Notes under the pieces: generated by a model
The model's database searches: none
What the model saw: only the letters and a program-made list of their open reading frames with translations
Told to the model about the DNA's origin: nothing
Source: an uncultured Verrucomicrobiota bacterium
GTDB taxonomy: Bacteria; Verrucomicrobiota; Kiritimatiellia; RFP12; UBA1067
DNA length: 64,000 bases
Reading direction: 5' to 3'
Assembly: GCA_947305585.1 (NCBI GenBank)
Contig: CAMZDY010000001.1
Span: forward strand, 1-64,000
Position numbers and translations under genes: made by a program
Shown here: positions 18,865-27,037 of the stretch, in pieces
Numbering within the stretch: position 1 is the first letter of the stretch
Layout: each line of letters starts with the position of its first letter

Positions 18865-18990
18865 TTACTCCGTGATGTAGTCGTATTCCTCGGGCGTGAT
18901 GGTGCCGTCGCGCAGCATCTCCTTTACGCGCTCCAGGGTGATGCGTCCGGCTTTGTACAGCCGCTTGATGGATTCCACGTGCGCTCTCAT
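18865..18990 (-). CDS. XkdX-family small phage protein
   Basis: A 41-residue protein, easily missed: RLYKAGRITLERVKEML followed by DGTITPEEYDYITE. This is the signature of the XkdX family, a short protein near tail-fibre and lysis genes in many phages (a Leu-Tyr-x-x-Gly-x-Ile-Thr repeat and a terminal Glu-Glu-Tyr-x-x-Ile-Thr). Its ATG overlaps the upstream stop as ATGA. Function in the family is unknown. Confidence 0.7.
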   Translation of the reverse strand: MRAHVESIKRLYKAGRITLERVKEMLRDGTITPEEYDYITE

Positions 18991-19250
18991 ATCACGCCCT
19001 CCTCGATGAGTTGCAAAGTGTAGTCATCGATAACCTCGGCCTCCCGCCGGGCTGCCGACTCTTGCGCGCCGACGTACGCCGCGTACTGCGTTTCGGACAT
19101 TATCGCCGATTCGCCGCACCACACCGTGACGCCATCCCGCTCGACCGCCTCGACCTTGCGCGTGACGCGCACCATCTTGCCTTTCAGCGCTTCGACGCGC
19201 GAGGGCTTCATGTTCCACTCCGCCAGCTTGAATTCGGCTTGATAATTCAT
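18987..19250 (-). CDS. 87-aa protein translationally coupled to the DGR reverse transcriptase
   Basis: The ATG overlaps the reverse-transcriptase stop (ATGA at 19247-19250) and the gene's own stop overlaps the next start the same way. The sequence holds AEWNMKPSRVEALKGKMVRV, a segment VEAVERDGVTVWCGESAIMS, and a C-terminal VIDDYTLQLIEEGVI. No family recognised. The tight coupling to the RT makes it a candidate DGR accessory protein, but proteins of this style also occur next to XkdX in tail modules without a DGR, so an ordinary tail or chaperone role is the alternative. Confidence 0.65.
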   Translation of the reverse strand: MNYQAEFKLAEWNMKPSRVEALKGKMVRVTRKVEAVERDGVTVWCGESAIMSETQYAAYVGAQESAARREAEVIDDYTLQLIEEGVI

Positions 19251-20377
19251 GCCGCAAGTCTCCTCTCTTTCTGGTTGCGCATTGCTACCTTGCGGCGCAT
19301 CAGCGCGAAATTGATGCCGCAAAGGATGCATCTCGGGAACGCGGCATAACTCCCGAAAGCGCGGAACCTTCCGCCGTAAGAAATGAGTCGCTCCGCATCG
19401 TACGCCGTGACGCGGATATGCTTGGCGAGCTTGCGCCGGATGTTCGCCCCCAGGCGCCTCGAGCGAATAAATACTTTGTCGCGGATCGAGAGCCGCGCGT
19501 GGGTGAAGTGGAAGCCGGTGAAGCGCACTTTTGCCGTGCCGCCACGACCGAAGCGGAAGATGGCAGCGGTCAGTTTAAGCCGCATATCCATCCGGCCGAT
19601 CCGGCGCGCCACTTCGTTTACCGTTTTTTTCAGTTCCCGCCGGTTGGTGTGAATAAATAGCATATCGTCGATATATCGCACGTAGACCTCGACGCAATCC
19701 TTGACGGCATGGTCGTTTCGTGTGAGCGCAATATTGACGAACCAGGGACTCGTAAACAGCCCGATCGGCACTCCCCCCGTCAGCACCTCGCCGTCCGGGA
19801 GCTCGATTTTGTTCGCGTCTAGGATGAGCCGTACGATATTGAGCACCTTCCGGTCGCGGATTTTGCGGGCGATAGCCCGGTAGATTTCCGCTGTGGAGAT
19901 GGTCTGGAAGCACTTTTTGATGTCCAGCACCGCGCACCACTTGAGCGCCTTTCCGCCCTGGGCCACCTTTTTCATGATATGCTTGGCCATCGCTTCCTGG
20001 CCGCGCCCGGGGATCGAACCGCATGACCATTCGAAAAAGCCCGGCTGGAATATCGGCTGGATGATGTGATCGATGAGCAGATGGTGGATGATTTGCTCGT
20101 CGAAGTCCGGCTCCACAATGATGCGCTTTTTGCGCGCGATGCCATCGGCGAAGACGCGACCCCTGCGCACTTCCGGCGGGCGCCATTCGTCGCGCTCCAA
20201 CATTCCCTTGATTCGGCAAACGGTGGCAGATACGTCCGCAAGCGCCGCGATCATGGCGGCCTTCTTGCGCTTGCCCTTGGCGGCGCGATAGATGGCATCC
20301 TCGATGTTGTCGGGGTCTACCATCTTCTGCCATAGATTGTTATAACTTTTCGCCATCTTCGTCTTTGCCTTTTTCAT
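19247..20377 (-). CDS. DGR reverse transcriptase
   Basis: 376 residues from the ATG with AGGAAGG 9 nt upstream; a TTG start at 20500 would extend into the template-RNA spacer and is less likely. Fingers and palm motifs are present: a basic N-terminus, VLDIKKCFQTIS (motif A Asp), GGVPIGLFTSPWFVNIAL (motif 4), and YVRYIDDMLFIH (catalytic YIDD at about 235-238), then GFHFTHARLSIR. The domain order and the DHAVKD...YVRYIDD spacing match RTs of diversity-generating retroelements. Unlike most DGR RTs, motif 4 reads SP where SQ is usual. Template and variable repeats lie just upstream. The enzyme should copy the template RNA with adenine-specific errors for transfer into the tail gene. Confidence 0.88.
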   Translation of the reverse strand: MKKAKTKMAKSYNNLWQKMVDPDNIEDAIYRAAKGKRKKAAMIAALADVSATVCRIKGMLERDEWRPPEVRRGRVFADGIARKKRIIVEPDFDEQIIHHLLIDHIIQPIFQPGFFEWSCGSIPGRGQEAMAKHIMKKVAQGGKALKWCAVLDIKKCFQTISTAEIYRAIARKIRDRKVLNIVRLILDANKIELPDGEVLTGGVPIGLFTSPWFVNIALTRNDHAVKDCVEVYVRYIDDMLFIHTNRRELKKTVNEVARRIGRMDMRLKLTAAIFRFGRGGTAKVRFTGFHFTHARLSIRDKVFIRSRRLGANIRRKLAKHIRVTAYDAERLISYGGRFRAFGSYAAFPRCILCGINFALMRRKVAMRNQKERRLAA

Positions 20378-20525
20378 CTCCTCTTGCCTTCCTATGGGCT
20401 CGCGCGCTTTGTGGCTTTTAGCCCTACTTGCACGCTCCTTCCTCCGCTTTCGCGGATTGTCGCCCGATTTTCCGGGGTTGCCCCCGCGCGGAAATGGCAA
20501 GATATTAGTTTGAATTGATTATTCC

Positions 20526-20657
20526 ATAGGAATGCGAAGCGCCAATGTTCCAGTTCGCGTTCGAGGGGGCGTTGTTCAAGTTCGAGGCAAAGAGGCCGGC
20601 CGTGATGCCGTTCGTGACATTGCCGCCGCAGTTGAGCGCACGCACGCCAGAGGCGAA
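20526..20657 (-). ncRNA. DGR template repeat (TR) within the template RNA
   Basis: 132 bp aligned without gaps to the variable repeat at 20782-20913. The two differ at 14 positions, and on the coding strand every one is an A in this copy (11 codons, mostly AAC/AAT Asn in the template). The TR ends 148 nt before the RT start, close to the spacer length known to be needed for cDNA priming in the Bordetella phage DGR. The gene-free stretch 20378-20769 (about 390 bp) therefore holds the template RNA and the hairpin rather than a protein; a short open frame through the TR is a by-product of its origin from the target gene. Confidence 0.88.
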
Positions 20658-20742
20658 AGCGGAACACCCGCCAAAACTTCTCACCAATCCCTTGTATTCA
20701 TCTGTTTTTCTCCTTTTGTTTACTTCAAAATCTTTTAGCTCT

Positions 20743-20764
20743 CTAGGGGGTTAGCACCCCCTAG
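20743..20764. repeat. DGR target hairpin/cruciform downstream of VR
   Basis: Perfect 9-bp inverted repeat CTAGGGGGT/ACCCCCTAG with a 4-nt loop, 17 nt beyond the end of the variable repeat and 5 nt after the target-gene stop codon (20770-20772). A hairpin of this size at this place is required for target recognition in the characterised Bordetella DGR. A second, shorter inverted repeat (CTAGG-N3-CCTAG) overlaps its outer arm toward the gene. Confidence 0.75.
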
Positions 20765-20769
20765 GACCC

Positions 20770-22452
20770 CTAGAAGGCATGATAGGAAGGCGAAGCGCCA
20801 ACGCTCCAGTACGCGTCCGAGGGGGCGCTGCACAAGTTCGAGGCAAAGAGGCCGGCCGTGAAGCCGTTCGGGACAGAGCCGCCGCAGGAGAGCGCACGCA
20901 CGCCAGAGGCGAACCATGCTGCGTCGCAGAAATTGGTGGACGACGACCCGCCCGCGACACTAGGCAGCATCGCCACCAGATGGTCGAAGTGCATGTGCGT
21001 GATATAGACGCCAGACCCGCTCGTAGGCGACAGCGCATCCGTCTCGATGTACTTGCCGGCATAGTCGTCGTTGTCGCTTGACAGCCACACCGCCGTCTTG
21101 GAACCATCAATCATCGAGGGCGTGAGCTTGACGAGAATCTGCCCGTTGTAGATGGTTGCGCCCACAGGTCGCCGCCACCGGTGGCCCCAGAGATTTTCCA
21201 TATTGAGGAACTTGACGCCGGTGGCGACATTCTGCGAGCCGTCGAAGTACGCGCCCCAGAACGCCCCCTTGTCTTTCATTGAGCCGCAATTGATCTGCAG
21301 GCTTGACGCGCCGCTCACGTAAGTACCGCCGATAGCCGCTTGAGAATCAAGCGTGCGGGTCAGAAGCGGGAAGAGGAGCCGGATCATCATCTCGTCGGCC
21401 CAGGTGGTGGGCATCCAGTTGGCGCCGTTGTTGGTGCCGTAGGAAAGCTCCTGCGCTTGCGTGGTATTGTTGCTCGGCTTCGCGCCGGTAGCCATCGAGC
21501 GCAGCACGCTATTGACGACCGCGCCCTCGAAGAGCGGCCAGCCGCAGAAATCGGCGAAGGTGCCGTCGCTCTTCATGTGCGTCCAGCAGAACCAGTCTTC
21601 GGTTTTGCGTACGTTCGAGAATCGCACCTCCACGGTGGAGCCCGAACGGTGGATATGGCAGAAAATAGGCTTGACGATGTTCATCGCGTTGCCTTGATAC
21701 GCGGTATTCGCGACATCGCTCGCCGTACCGTCCAGCTTTTCCGCCAGGTTGTCGGGATTGAGGTAGTAGTCGATCTCGCCGCCGAAGGTGAGCATGGCGG
21801 GCTTGAAATTCTCCTCGACCCAACTCTTCCATGATCCCCAATTGAGCGCCGGGGTGGATAGCGAGAAATCCATATAGATGGGGTTGAAGTCCTCGCTGTC
21901 CTCGATGTAGGTGATGCAGGTGGCCGGGTTTGTGTCCAGCTCGTCGAGCGCGTAGCCGAAAGTCCACACCGGCGTCGCCGCGAAGCAATTGTCGAGCGAT
22001 TCGTTGTAGAAGCCGCTCGTCGCATACGGGAAGGCGCGGTAGCGGCTGGACACGGTGCCGAGCGTGTCGAGGTATGGCGCGTTGAGGTATTGGTTGCGCA
22101 CCGTCGAAGTGACGACCGTGCGGGCGTTGGCGTCGGTGGGCGACGCGGGATATTCGCCGTCGTCGCGCGCCATGATGACGGTGCGAGACCAGAACGCGGC
22201 CGCGACGCCGTAGATGGTGACGTCCGCCGGATCGTGCCATTTGAGGTTCACGCCGCCCGATACCACCTCCGCGATGTGGTACTTGACGGGATTGATGGGT
22301 GTAGCCTGCTGCTTGAGCGCGGCGACATCCGTCTTGATTTGGGTGACATCTGCCGCGACGCCCTGAAGGGTCGTTTCCTGTGCGACGCCCGTAAGGTCGG
22401 ACGGGGTGGTGACTTGGGCGGTGGGTGAAAGCTGGTTGATTGGCGTTGGCAT
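20770..22452 (-). CDS. DGR-diversified tail receptor-binding protein
   Basis: 560 residues; AAAGGAG precedes the ATG. The N-terminus is Thr/Pro-rich with a heptad-like segment (GVAADVTQIKTDVAALKQQ), suited to trimerisation and fibre attachment. A large Trp/Asn/Ser-rich middle follows. The last 60 residues (FASGVRALSCGG..., ...GASPSYHAF) have the 'GVRAL..GG...AGLFA' pattern of the C-type-lectin fold that displays DGR-varied residues. The variable repeat encodes residues 514-557, with 11 substituted positions compared with the template. Gene order after the fibre protein and the family logic point to host-receptor binding at the tail tip. Confidence 0.85.
   Translation of the reverse strand: MPTPINQLSPTAQVTTPSDLTGVAQETTLQGVAADVTQIKTDVAALKQQATPINPVKYHIAEVVSGGVNLKWHDPADVTIYGVAAAFWSRTVIMARDDGEYPASPTDANARTVVTSTVRNQYLNAPYLDTLGTVSSRYRAFPYATSGFYNESLDNCFAATPVWTFGYALDELDTNPATCITYIEDSEDFNPIYMDFSLSTPALNWGSWKSWVEENFKPAMLTFGGEIDYYLNPDNLAEKLDGTASDVANTAYQGNAMNIVKPIFCHIHRSGSTVEVRFSNVRKTEDWFCWTHMKSDGTFADFCGWPLFEGAVVNSVLRSMATGAKPSNNTTQAQELSYGTNNGANWMPTTWADEMMIRLLFPLLTRTLDSQAAIGGTYVSGASSLQINCGSMKDKGAFWGAYFDGSQNVATGVKFLNMENLWGHRWRRPVGATIYNGQILVKLTPSMIDGSKTAVWLSSDNDDYAGKYIETDALSPTSGSGVYITHMHFDHLVAMLPSVAGGSSSTNFCDAAWFASGVRALSCGGSVPNGFTAGLFASNLCSAPSDAYWSVGASPSYHAF
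20782..20913 (-). repeat. DGR variable repeat (VR)
   Basis: 132-bp near-copy of the template repeat at the 3' end of the target gene. On the coding strand the 14 differences are A to C, G or T only, never at other template bases, which is the fingerprint of past mutagenic retrohoming. The match runs up to CCTAT, four codons before the stop codon. Confidence 0.9.
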
Positions 22453-22463
22453 GATTGCTCCTT

Positions 22464-23522
22464 TTACTCGTTTGCGGGAATTGCGGGGAAGTTCGTGACA
22501 GATCCGCCAAGGGCTTCGATACAGGCCTTGACGCCCGCGAAGATGCCCTGCATGGTGGCAAAGTCGAAAGTCTGTCCGGATAGCGGAGTGACGGACACCC
22601 CCGCCACCTTGTCGTCAACATACTTCTTGTTCGCGACCTGCCCGTCGGCGGACTGGTCGGTGAGGTGCGGCGCTATCGGCGTGCCGGTGAACGCAGGCGA
22701 CGCAAGCGGGGCGAATAGTTCGCTGACCATCTTCGCTTCCCAGTGCGTCGTATCGCTATCCGGCTTTAGGCTGGATGCCGTCGCGGTGTAGCCTGATTTG
22801 CACCGATAGACTACACCGTTGTATGTGCAAAGGTTATTCACCACATACATCTTCCTCGTGAACGCTGGCGCAATCTGCTGAACGGCGGTGTAGACGTCGG
22901 AGAGAAGGGCGAGAATGCCGCTGGCATAAGGCAGGGCTTGGAAGTGTCCGTCAATCGTGAAACCGTATAGCGCTATAGCGAGACCGTTTGTGTCGCCGCG
23001 CTTAGTTTGCAACCAAGCGTCACCATCGGGTGCGTCTCTGTCGATTATCAAACTACCGCTTAGCGTCTGGTTGCCCGTGTTGCCGAGCTTGCCCGACAGC
23101 GCCTGCGCCACCTGCCCAGTAGTCGCATACACCCCCAAATCCGGCGTGTTCGAAATTTCTGAATACGCATAGGTAGGCTTATTATCGGCCTTGGCCCAGG
23201 AGGGAACGGTGGGATCCGTTTCGGTGTGGAGATACCGCCCGTCACTCTCGCCCTTCGTAAAGTAATTGGTCAGGCTCTGGTGCTCTTGCAATGCCGTCGC
23301 GCCCAGCGCCGCGCCCGACCGGATCGTCTGCAGGTCGCTGATCACATCCTGCTTCCCGGTCTTGAGCGTCACGATATCGGCTGCGTTGGTGGCGATCTGT
23401 ATACGATTCTCCGCAATCGCCGCCGTATTCGTGCCGATCTCCGCCTCCAGCGCGCCGTCCTGCCGGTCCACATACTCCTTGGTGGCCGTTATGGCCAGCA
23501 CTATCGCGAGTATCCAATTCAT
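22464..23522 (-). CDS. tail-fibre protein, 352 aa
   Basis: N-terminal hydrophobic segment (WILAIVLAITATKEYV), then coiled-coil heptads (EIGTNTAAIAENRIQIATN). Typical phage fibre phrases follow: HQSLTNYFTKGESDGRY, NTGNQTLSGSL, and near the end SPAFTGTPIAP and KKYVDDKVAG, which occur in many trimeric fibre shafts. The ATG overlaps the upstream stop (ATGA). It precedes the DGR-varied protein by 11 nt, so it probably forms the shaft or base to which the varied tip attaches. The membrane-like start is unusual for a virion protein. Confidence 0.7.
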   Translation of the reverse strand: MNWILAIVLAITATKEYVDRQDGALEAEIGTNTAAIAENRIQIATNAADIVTLKTGKQDVISDLQTIRSGAALGATALQEHQSLTNYFTKGESDGRYLHTETDPTVPSWAKADNKPTYAYSEISNTPDLGVYATTGQVAQALSGKLGNTGNQTLSGSLIIDRDAPDGDAWLQTKRGDTNGLAIALYGFTIDGHFQALPYASGILALLSDVYTAVQQIAPAFTRKMYVVNNLCTYNGVVYRCKSGYTATASSLKPDSDTTHWEAKMVSELFAPLASPAFTGTPIAPHLTDQSADGQVANKKYVDDKVAGVSVTPLSGQTFDFATMQGIFAGVKACIEALGGSVTNFPAIPANE

Positions 23523-23788
23523 GCCGTCACCTCCACATACTCGTTATTCACCACGATATAATCCCCCGTCCAGATCGCACCGTAATCCTCCATGTCCTCG
23601 TCGTACTGCAGCACCTGCTTCTTGTAGTGCTTCACTCCGTTCGCATCCGTCTTGAAGTAAACGTACTCGTCGTCGCCCTTCTGCTGGAAGCTCGCCGTCG
23701 GCACGCTCGGCGTCACCGGCCGCTGCGGAATCACCTTCCCGCCCGGATAGAACTCTGCGCTGTCGCGCCGCTTGTCGATCTCCGCCAT
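23519..23788 (-). CDS. small hypothetical phage protein, 89 aa
   Basis: Short, with an N-terminal charged helix (AEIDKRRDSAEFYPGGK), a Pro/Thr linker, and a C-terminal domain with paired aromatic and acidic residues (DDEYVYFKTDANGVKHY and GDYIVVNNEYVEVTA). Preceded by GGAGGG; the stop overlaps the start of the fibre gene. Placement between portal and fibre genes suggests a minor structural or adaptor role. No family recognised. Confidence 0.55.
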   Translation of the reverse strand: MAEIDKRRDSAEFYPGGKVIPQRPVTPSVPTASFQQKGDDEYVYFKTDANGVKHYKKQVLQYDEDMEDYGAIWTGDYIVVNNEYVEVTA

Positions 23789-23804
23789 CTCCCTCCTCCT
23801 TCCT

Positions 23805-25889
23805 TTACCGCGCCTGGACGCTCTTCACGCCCGTGCGACCGATCTCCGCGTTTTCGCCGTACTGCCGCGACTGCATTTCGAGCGCCTGGATCCACTTTCC
23901 GGCCAACTCCTGGCTCGCCGCGCTCATCTCCTCGATCGCCGCCGGATTCTCCGACTGCATCTGCCGCCACCAATCGAGCCGCGCCTCGTAGTTCCAGCCG
24001 CCCTTCGTATCCATCTGCGGCATGATTCCCGCCTTGATTTTGACGAAGTTGTCCTGCTCGTCCTTGATGTCGTCCTGCGCCAGCTCTCCCGCGCTCTTGA
24101 AACTCGCCGCCGCCAGTTCCGGGAACATGAGCGTGAAGATCTTCCGCACCACCGGATCGGTGTCCACGCTGCCCTTGCGGTCCATCGTCTGGAGTACCGT
24201 CGCCAGCGTCTGCGCCTTTTCCATCAGCTTCTTGCCGTCCAGGTTGTTCGCATCGAGCTTGAGCGTTATCCCAAACGCCCCGCTCACATCCGCCGACTTC
24301 ACGCCCTTCGCGTCCGCCGTCGCCGTCGCCCGCATCACGTATTCGTCCGAAGCGTTGTCCTGCGCCGTCTCCAGCAGCAGAATCAGGAAGTCCCGCCACT
24401 GGTTCAGGAACCAATCCACCTCCTGCTGCACCCGGGCGCTCACATCCGTCTTGCCGTCGCTCACGCCCAAGGTCGCCCACAGTTCCGCGCGAATCTTCTC
24501 CTCCGCCTTGTCCGCGCTCGCCGGATATGCGGGCGGCTGCATGAATGACAAATCGTCGTTCACCCCCATCGGTATCAGAACGAACGGCTCGATGAGCGCG
24601 TTCCGCACCCGCGACCCCTTCGCCTTGATCGGCGGCAGATTCCCCACGATCGCATTGTTGGCCGCGCCGTCCCGGATGTGCTTGGCGATTCCCTGCGCCG
24701 GTGCCGCCAGTTCCGCAATTCCTCGCGCCCCCAAAATCTGCTGCGTGCGCACTTCCCGCCGGAAGAACGCCGCCGTCCACTTTCCGCGCCGTGTCCGGAT
24801 CGCCCGCTTGCCGAACGCGCTTCCGTCCGCATGCCCGATCACCGCCACATACCGCGTCGTAGTGCCGTCGTCGTCCGTCTCGGCCATGTAGCACCAGCAA
24901 ATATTTACGAGGTCCTTCACCTCCTCGGCCACCGTCGTACTCGTCGTGTCGTGGAAGAAGTCCTGGCCCTTGTGCTCCAGCTCCGCCTTTACCCACTCTG
25001 CATCCCAATCCTGCTCGGCAATCCGCTCCTTGAGCTGGCTCTCCGTCACCCACTCGCCCCGGAACCACGGATTCGCATAGTCAAAGTCGTCCGTCGCCGT
25101 CGGCACGCAGAAATCGTCCCAGTACCTCAGCGCCTCCAGTTCCGGACCTTCGCTCGCCGCCACTTTGACCAGCACTTCGCACTCGCCCTCTTCGCCGAGC
25201 GCCGCCATCACCTTCTTTACGTCCTTGCGGTTTATCCCCTTGGCCTCGATAAGCCAATTCTCCACCGCTGCGCCATTTTGTCCTTCGCCCGCGATCGCCG
25301 TCCGGAAATTGATCGCCGCTTGTTCCGCCGATCCGCCCATCGCCGCCACGCTCGCGCTGTACTCCGCCTGCAGATCGTCTATATCGAGCTCCAGCACCCC
25401 ATTGATCGACCGCTTGCGCCATTGCACGTCGAGCGCCGCGACTGCGGGACTGTCCACCAGCATGTGGTGCATCATCGCCAGCACCTCCGCCGCGCCCTTC
25501 GCCCCCAGGCTGTTCAATACCGCGCTTAAAAGTCTCCCCAGCTGCGCCGCGCGCATCTGCTCGTCCGGCTCGCCGCCACACCAAATCTCCGTCTCGCAGC
25601 TCCGGATCGCCATCGTGAATAGCGCCAGTTTCTCCAGATAGATCGTTTCGCCCCACCGTAGCCGCTGGTCGCTCGCACCCTCGAACGGCCACGCCAGCTC
25701 GCCCGGCCGGTCCTTCCTTAGTCCATTGACATTCTGCCCGTCCCACCGGCAATCGAACGCCGCCAAAAACTCCTGTCGGCACCCTATCGTATTCGCGTCC
25801 GTCAGTTCTCGCTGCCAATACTTTAGCTCGCCTTTGAGCTTTTCGAGCTCACCTTCCTTCAGCGTGGATTGCGTGCCGATCCTTCTCAT
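23805..25889 (-). CDS. portal protein
   Basis: 694 residues, a size usual for podovirus portals. The N-terminus is a helical charged segment, then AWPFEGASDQRLRW, which matches the 'PFxGASD' signature of many phage portal proteins. Further along are acidic and coiled-coil segments and a C-terminal helical barrel-like region. GGAGAG lies upstream of the ATG. A strong terminator separates it from the capsid gene, which would lower its expression relative to capsid, as suits a 12-copy protein. It should form the DNA-packaging vertex together with the terminase encoded at 27983-30019. Confidence 0.75.
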   Translation of the reverse strand: MRRIGTQSTLKEGELEKLKGELKYWQRELTDANTIGCRQEFLAAFDCRWDGQNVNGLRKDRPGELAWPFEGASDQRLRWGETIYLEKLALFTMAIRSCETEIWCGGEPDEQMRAAQLGRLLSAVLNSLGAKGAAEVLAMMHHMLVDSPAVAALDVQWRKRSINGVLELDIDDLQAEYSASVAAMGGSAEQAAINFRTAIAGEGQNGAAVENWLIEAKGINRKDVKKVMAALGEEGECEVLVKVAASEGPELEALRYWDDFCVPTATDDFDYANPWFRGEWVTESQLKERIAEQDWDAEWVKAELEHKGQDFFHDTTSTTVAEEVKDLVNICWCYMAETDDDGTTTRYVAVIGHADGSAFGKRAIRTRRGKWTAAFFRREVRTQQILGARGIAELAAPAQGIAKHIRDGAANNAIVGNLPPIKAKGSRVRNALIEPFVLIPMGVNDDLSFMQPPAYPASADKAEEKIRAELWATLGVSDGKTDVSARVQQEVDWFLNQWRDFLILLLETAQDNASDEYVMRATATADAKGVKSADVSGAFGITLKLDANNLDGKKLMEKAQTLATVLQTMDRKGSVDTDPVVRKIFTLMFPELAAASFKSAGELAQDDIKDEQDNFVKIKAGIMPQMDTKGGWNYEARLDWWRQMQSENPAAIEEMSAASQELAGKWIQALEMQSRQYGENAEIGRTGVKSVQAR

Positions 25890-25909
25890 TTTATCTCTCC
25901 GTTAAAGTC

Positions 25910-25958
25910 AAAAAGGCTCTGGGGGAGCCGCCGCTTATATCGGACATCCCCCAAAGCC
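25910..25958 (-). terminator. rho-independent terminator after the major capsid gene
   Basis: On the minus strand GGCTTTGGGGGA (25947-25958) pairs with TCCCCCAGAGCC (25915-25926) over 12 bp with one G-U pair, followed by five T residues (25910-25914). It lies between the capsid stop and the portal start, so it is likely to trim read-through. Confidence 0.75.
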
Positions 25959-25975
25959 GTAATCCCTACCAAGGA

Positions 25976-27037
25976 TTATGCCCCCGTCACGACCGAAGCC
26001 GTGGCCGAAGAATTGTAAACGATCGCGAACTGGCCCACCGGGTTGCGGCAAGCGAGACGCAAAATCGCCTCGTGATAGCCGCGCGGACCGCCGCCACGGT
26101 CGGGCAGATCGAACGCGGTCAGCGATTCCAGCGTGTCGATCGACCAGAATTCCGGACGGATCACCACGCCGGACTGGAAGCACTCCGCTCCCTGCGTGAT
26201 TGCGCTGCCGTTGTTCGGCAACGTCGCGTTCAGCGTATTGCACACGAGCGACTTGAGCGTCACGCCGTCGTAGGTGAACTCGTCGCAGATGAGCTCGATC
26301 TTGCGCGACTTCGGTTCGGTGCGCTGGATGAGGTTGGTGAATCCGCTCACCGTCTCCGCCTTGCCGAGGAAGTTGCTCATCGCCTGCTTGAGGTCGATGC
26401 CGCACAGCATCGTCAGCTGCAGCTCTCCGTCGCCCGCCTGCTTGGCCGCCGCCGTGAGCGCACGCTTGAGCTCCGCTTCGGTCAAGAGCGCCGCCTTGGT
26501 GGAGATGCCGATCGTCGGCATGATCGCCGAGGGAATCGGCTGCACCAAGTGCGTGCTCGTCGAGAGCCAGCTCATCATGCCGCGCGTCTTCGCCACGGTC
26601 GAATCGCTCGTTCCGCGCGCCACCGCTTCCTGGGCGGAACCGAGCGCAAACTCGATCGAGCGCGCCACCTCTTCCGCGTCCTTGCGTATGGCGCGTGCCA
26701 ACGCCGCCTCGCCCTTCTTTTCGGTGTAGCCCGGCAAGAGCTTCGTTTCGCGCGTCACGAGGTAGCCGCGCTTCGAGCGGAACTTCTGCGCCTGGATCTG
26801 CATCACCAGATTCGTGCGCTTGGCGAGGCCGGTCTCGTCGAAGTCGCCGCCTTCGACCGCACCTAGTTCGTAGGCGGGCGTATCGCCCTCCACTTCCACC
26901 TCCTGCATCCAGCCGACGGGAGTCGGTCCGCGACGCAAGATCGCCTGGATCTTCATGTTGCGCCGAAAAGCCTTGATTACTTTGTCGTAGTAATCGTTGA
27001 TCTTCAGCGCATGGTCAACTGTATAAAAACCACCCAT
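25976..27037 (-). CDS. major capsid protein (SU10/DUF5309-like)
   Basis: 353 residues. The N-terminus (HALKINDYYDKVIKAFRRNM) is followed by 'PVGWMQEVEVEGDTPAYELG' and a run with repeated Lys/Arg and Thr/Gln typical of the DUF5309 capsid group, then RKDAEEVARSIEFALG, the helical spine of the HK97 fold, and a beta-rich end (YHEAILRLACRNPVGQFAIVYN). The start overlaps the scaffold stop (TAATG). The neighbouring scaffold and portal support the assignment, although the family call is by eye. Confidence 0.75.
   Translation of the reverse strand: MGGFYTVDHALKINDYYDKVIKAFRRNMKIQAILRRGPTPVGWMQEVEVEGDTPAYELGAVEGGDFDETGLAKRTNLVMQIQAQKFRSKRGYLVTRETKLLPGYTEKKGEAALARAIRKDAEEVARSIEFALGSAQEAVARGTSDSTVAKTRGMMSWLSTSTHLVQPIPSAIMPTIGISTKAALLTEAELKRALTAAAKQAGDGELQLTMLCGIDLKQAMSNFLGKAETVSGFTNLIQRTEPKSRKIELICDEFTYDGVTLKSLVCNTLNATLPNNGSAITQGAECFQSGVVIRPEFWSIDTLESLTAFDLPDRGGGPRGYHEAILRLACRNPVGQFAIVYNSSATASVVTGA

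Noticed and set aside
20505..20687. 60-codon open frame through the DGR template repeat
   Set aside because: It is the fossil reading frame of the tail-gene end copied in the template; no ribosome site, and the region works as RNA.
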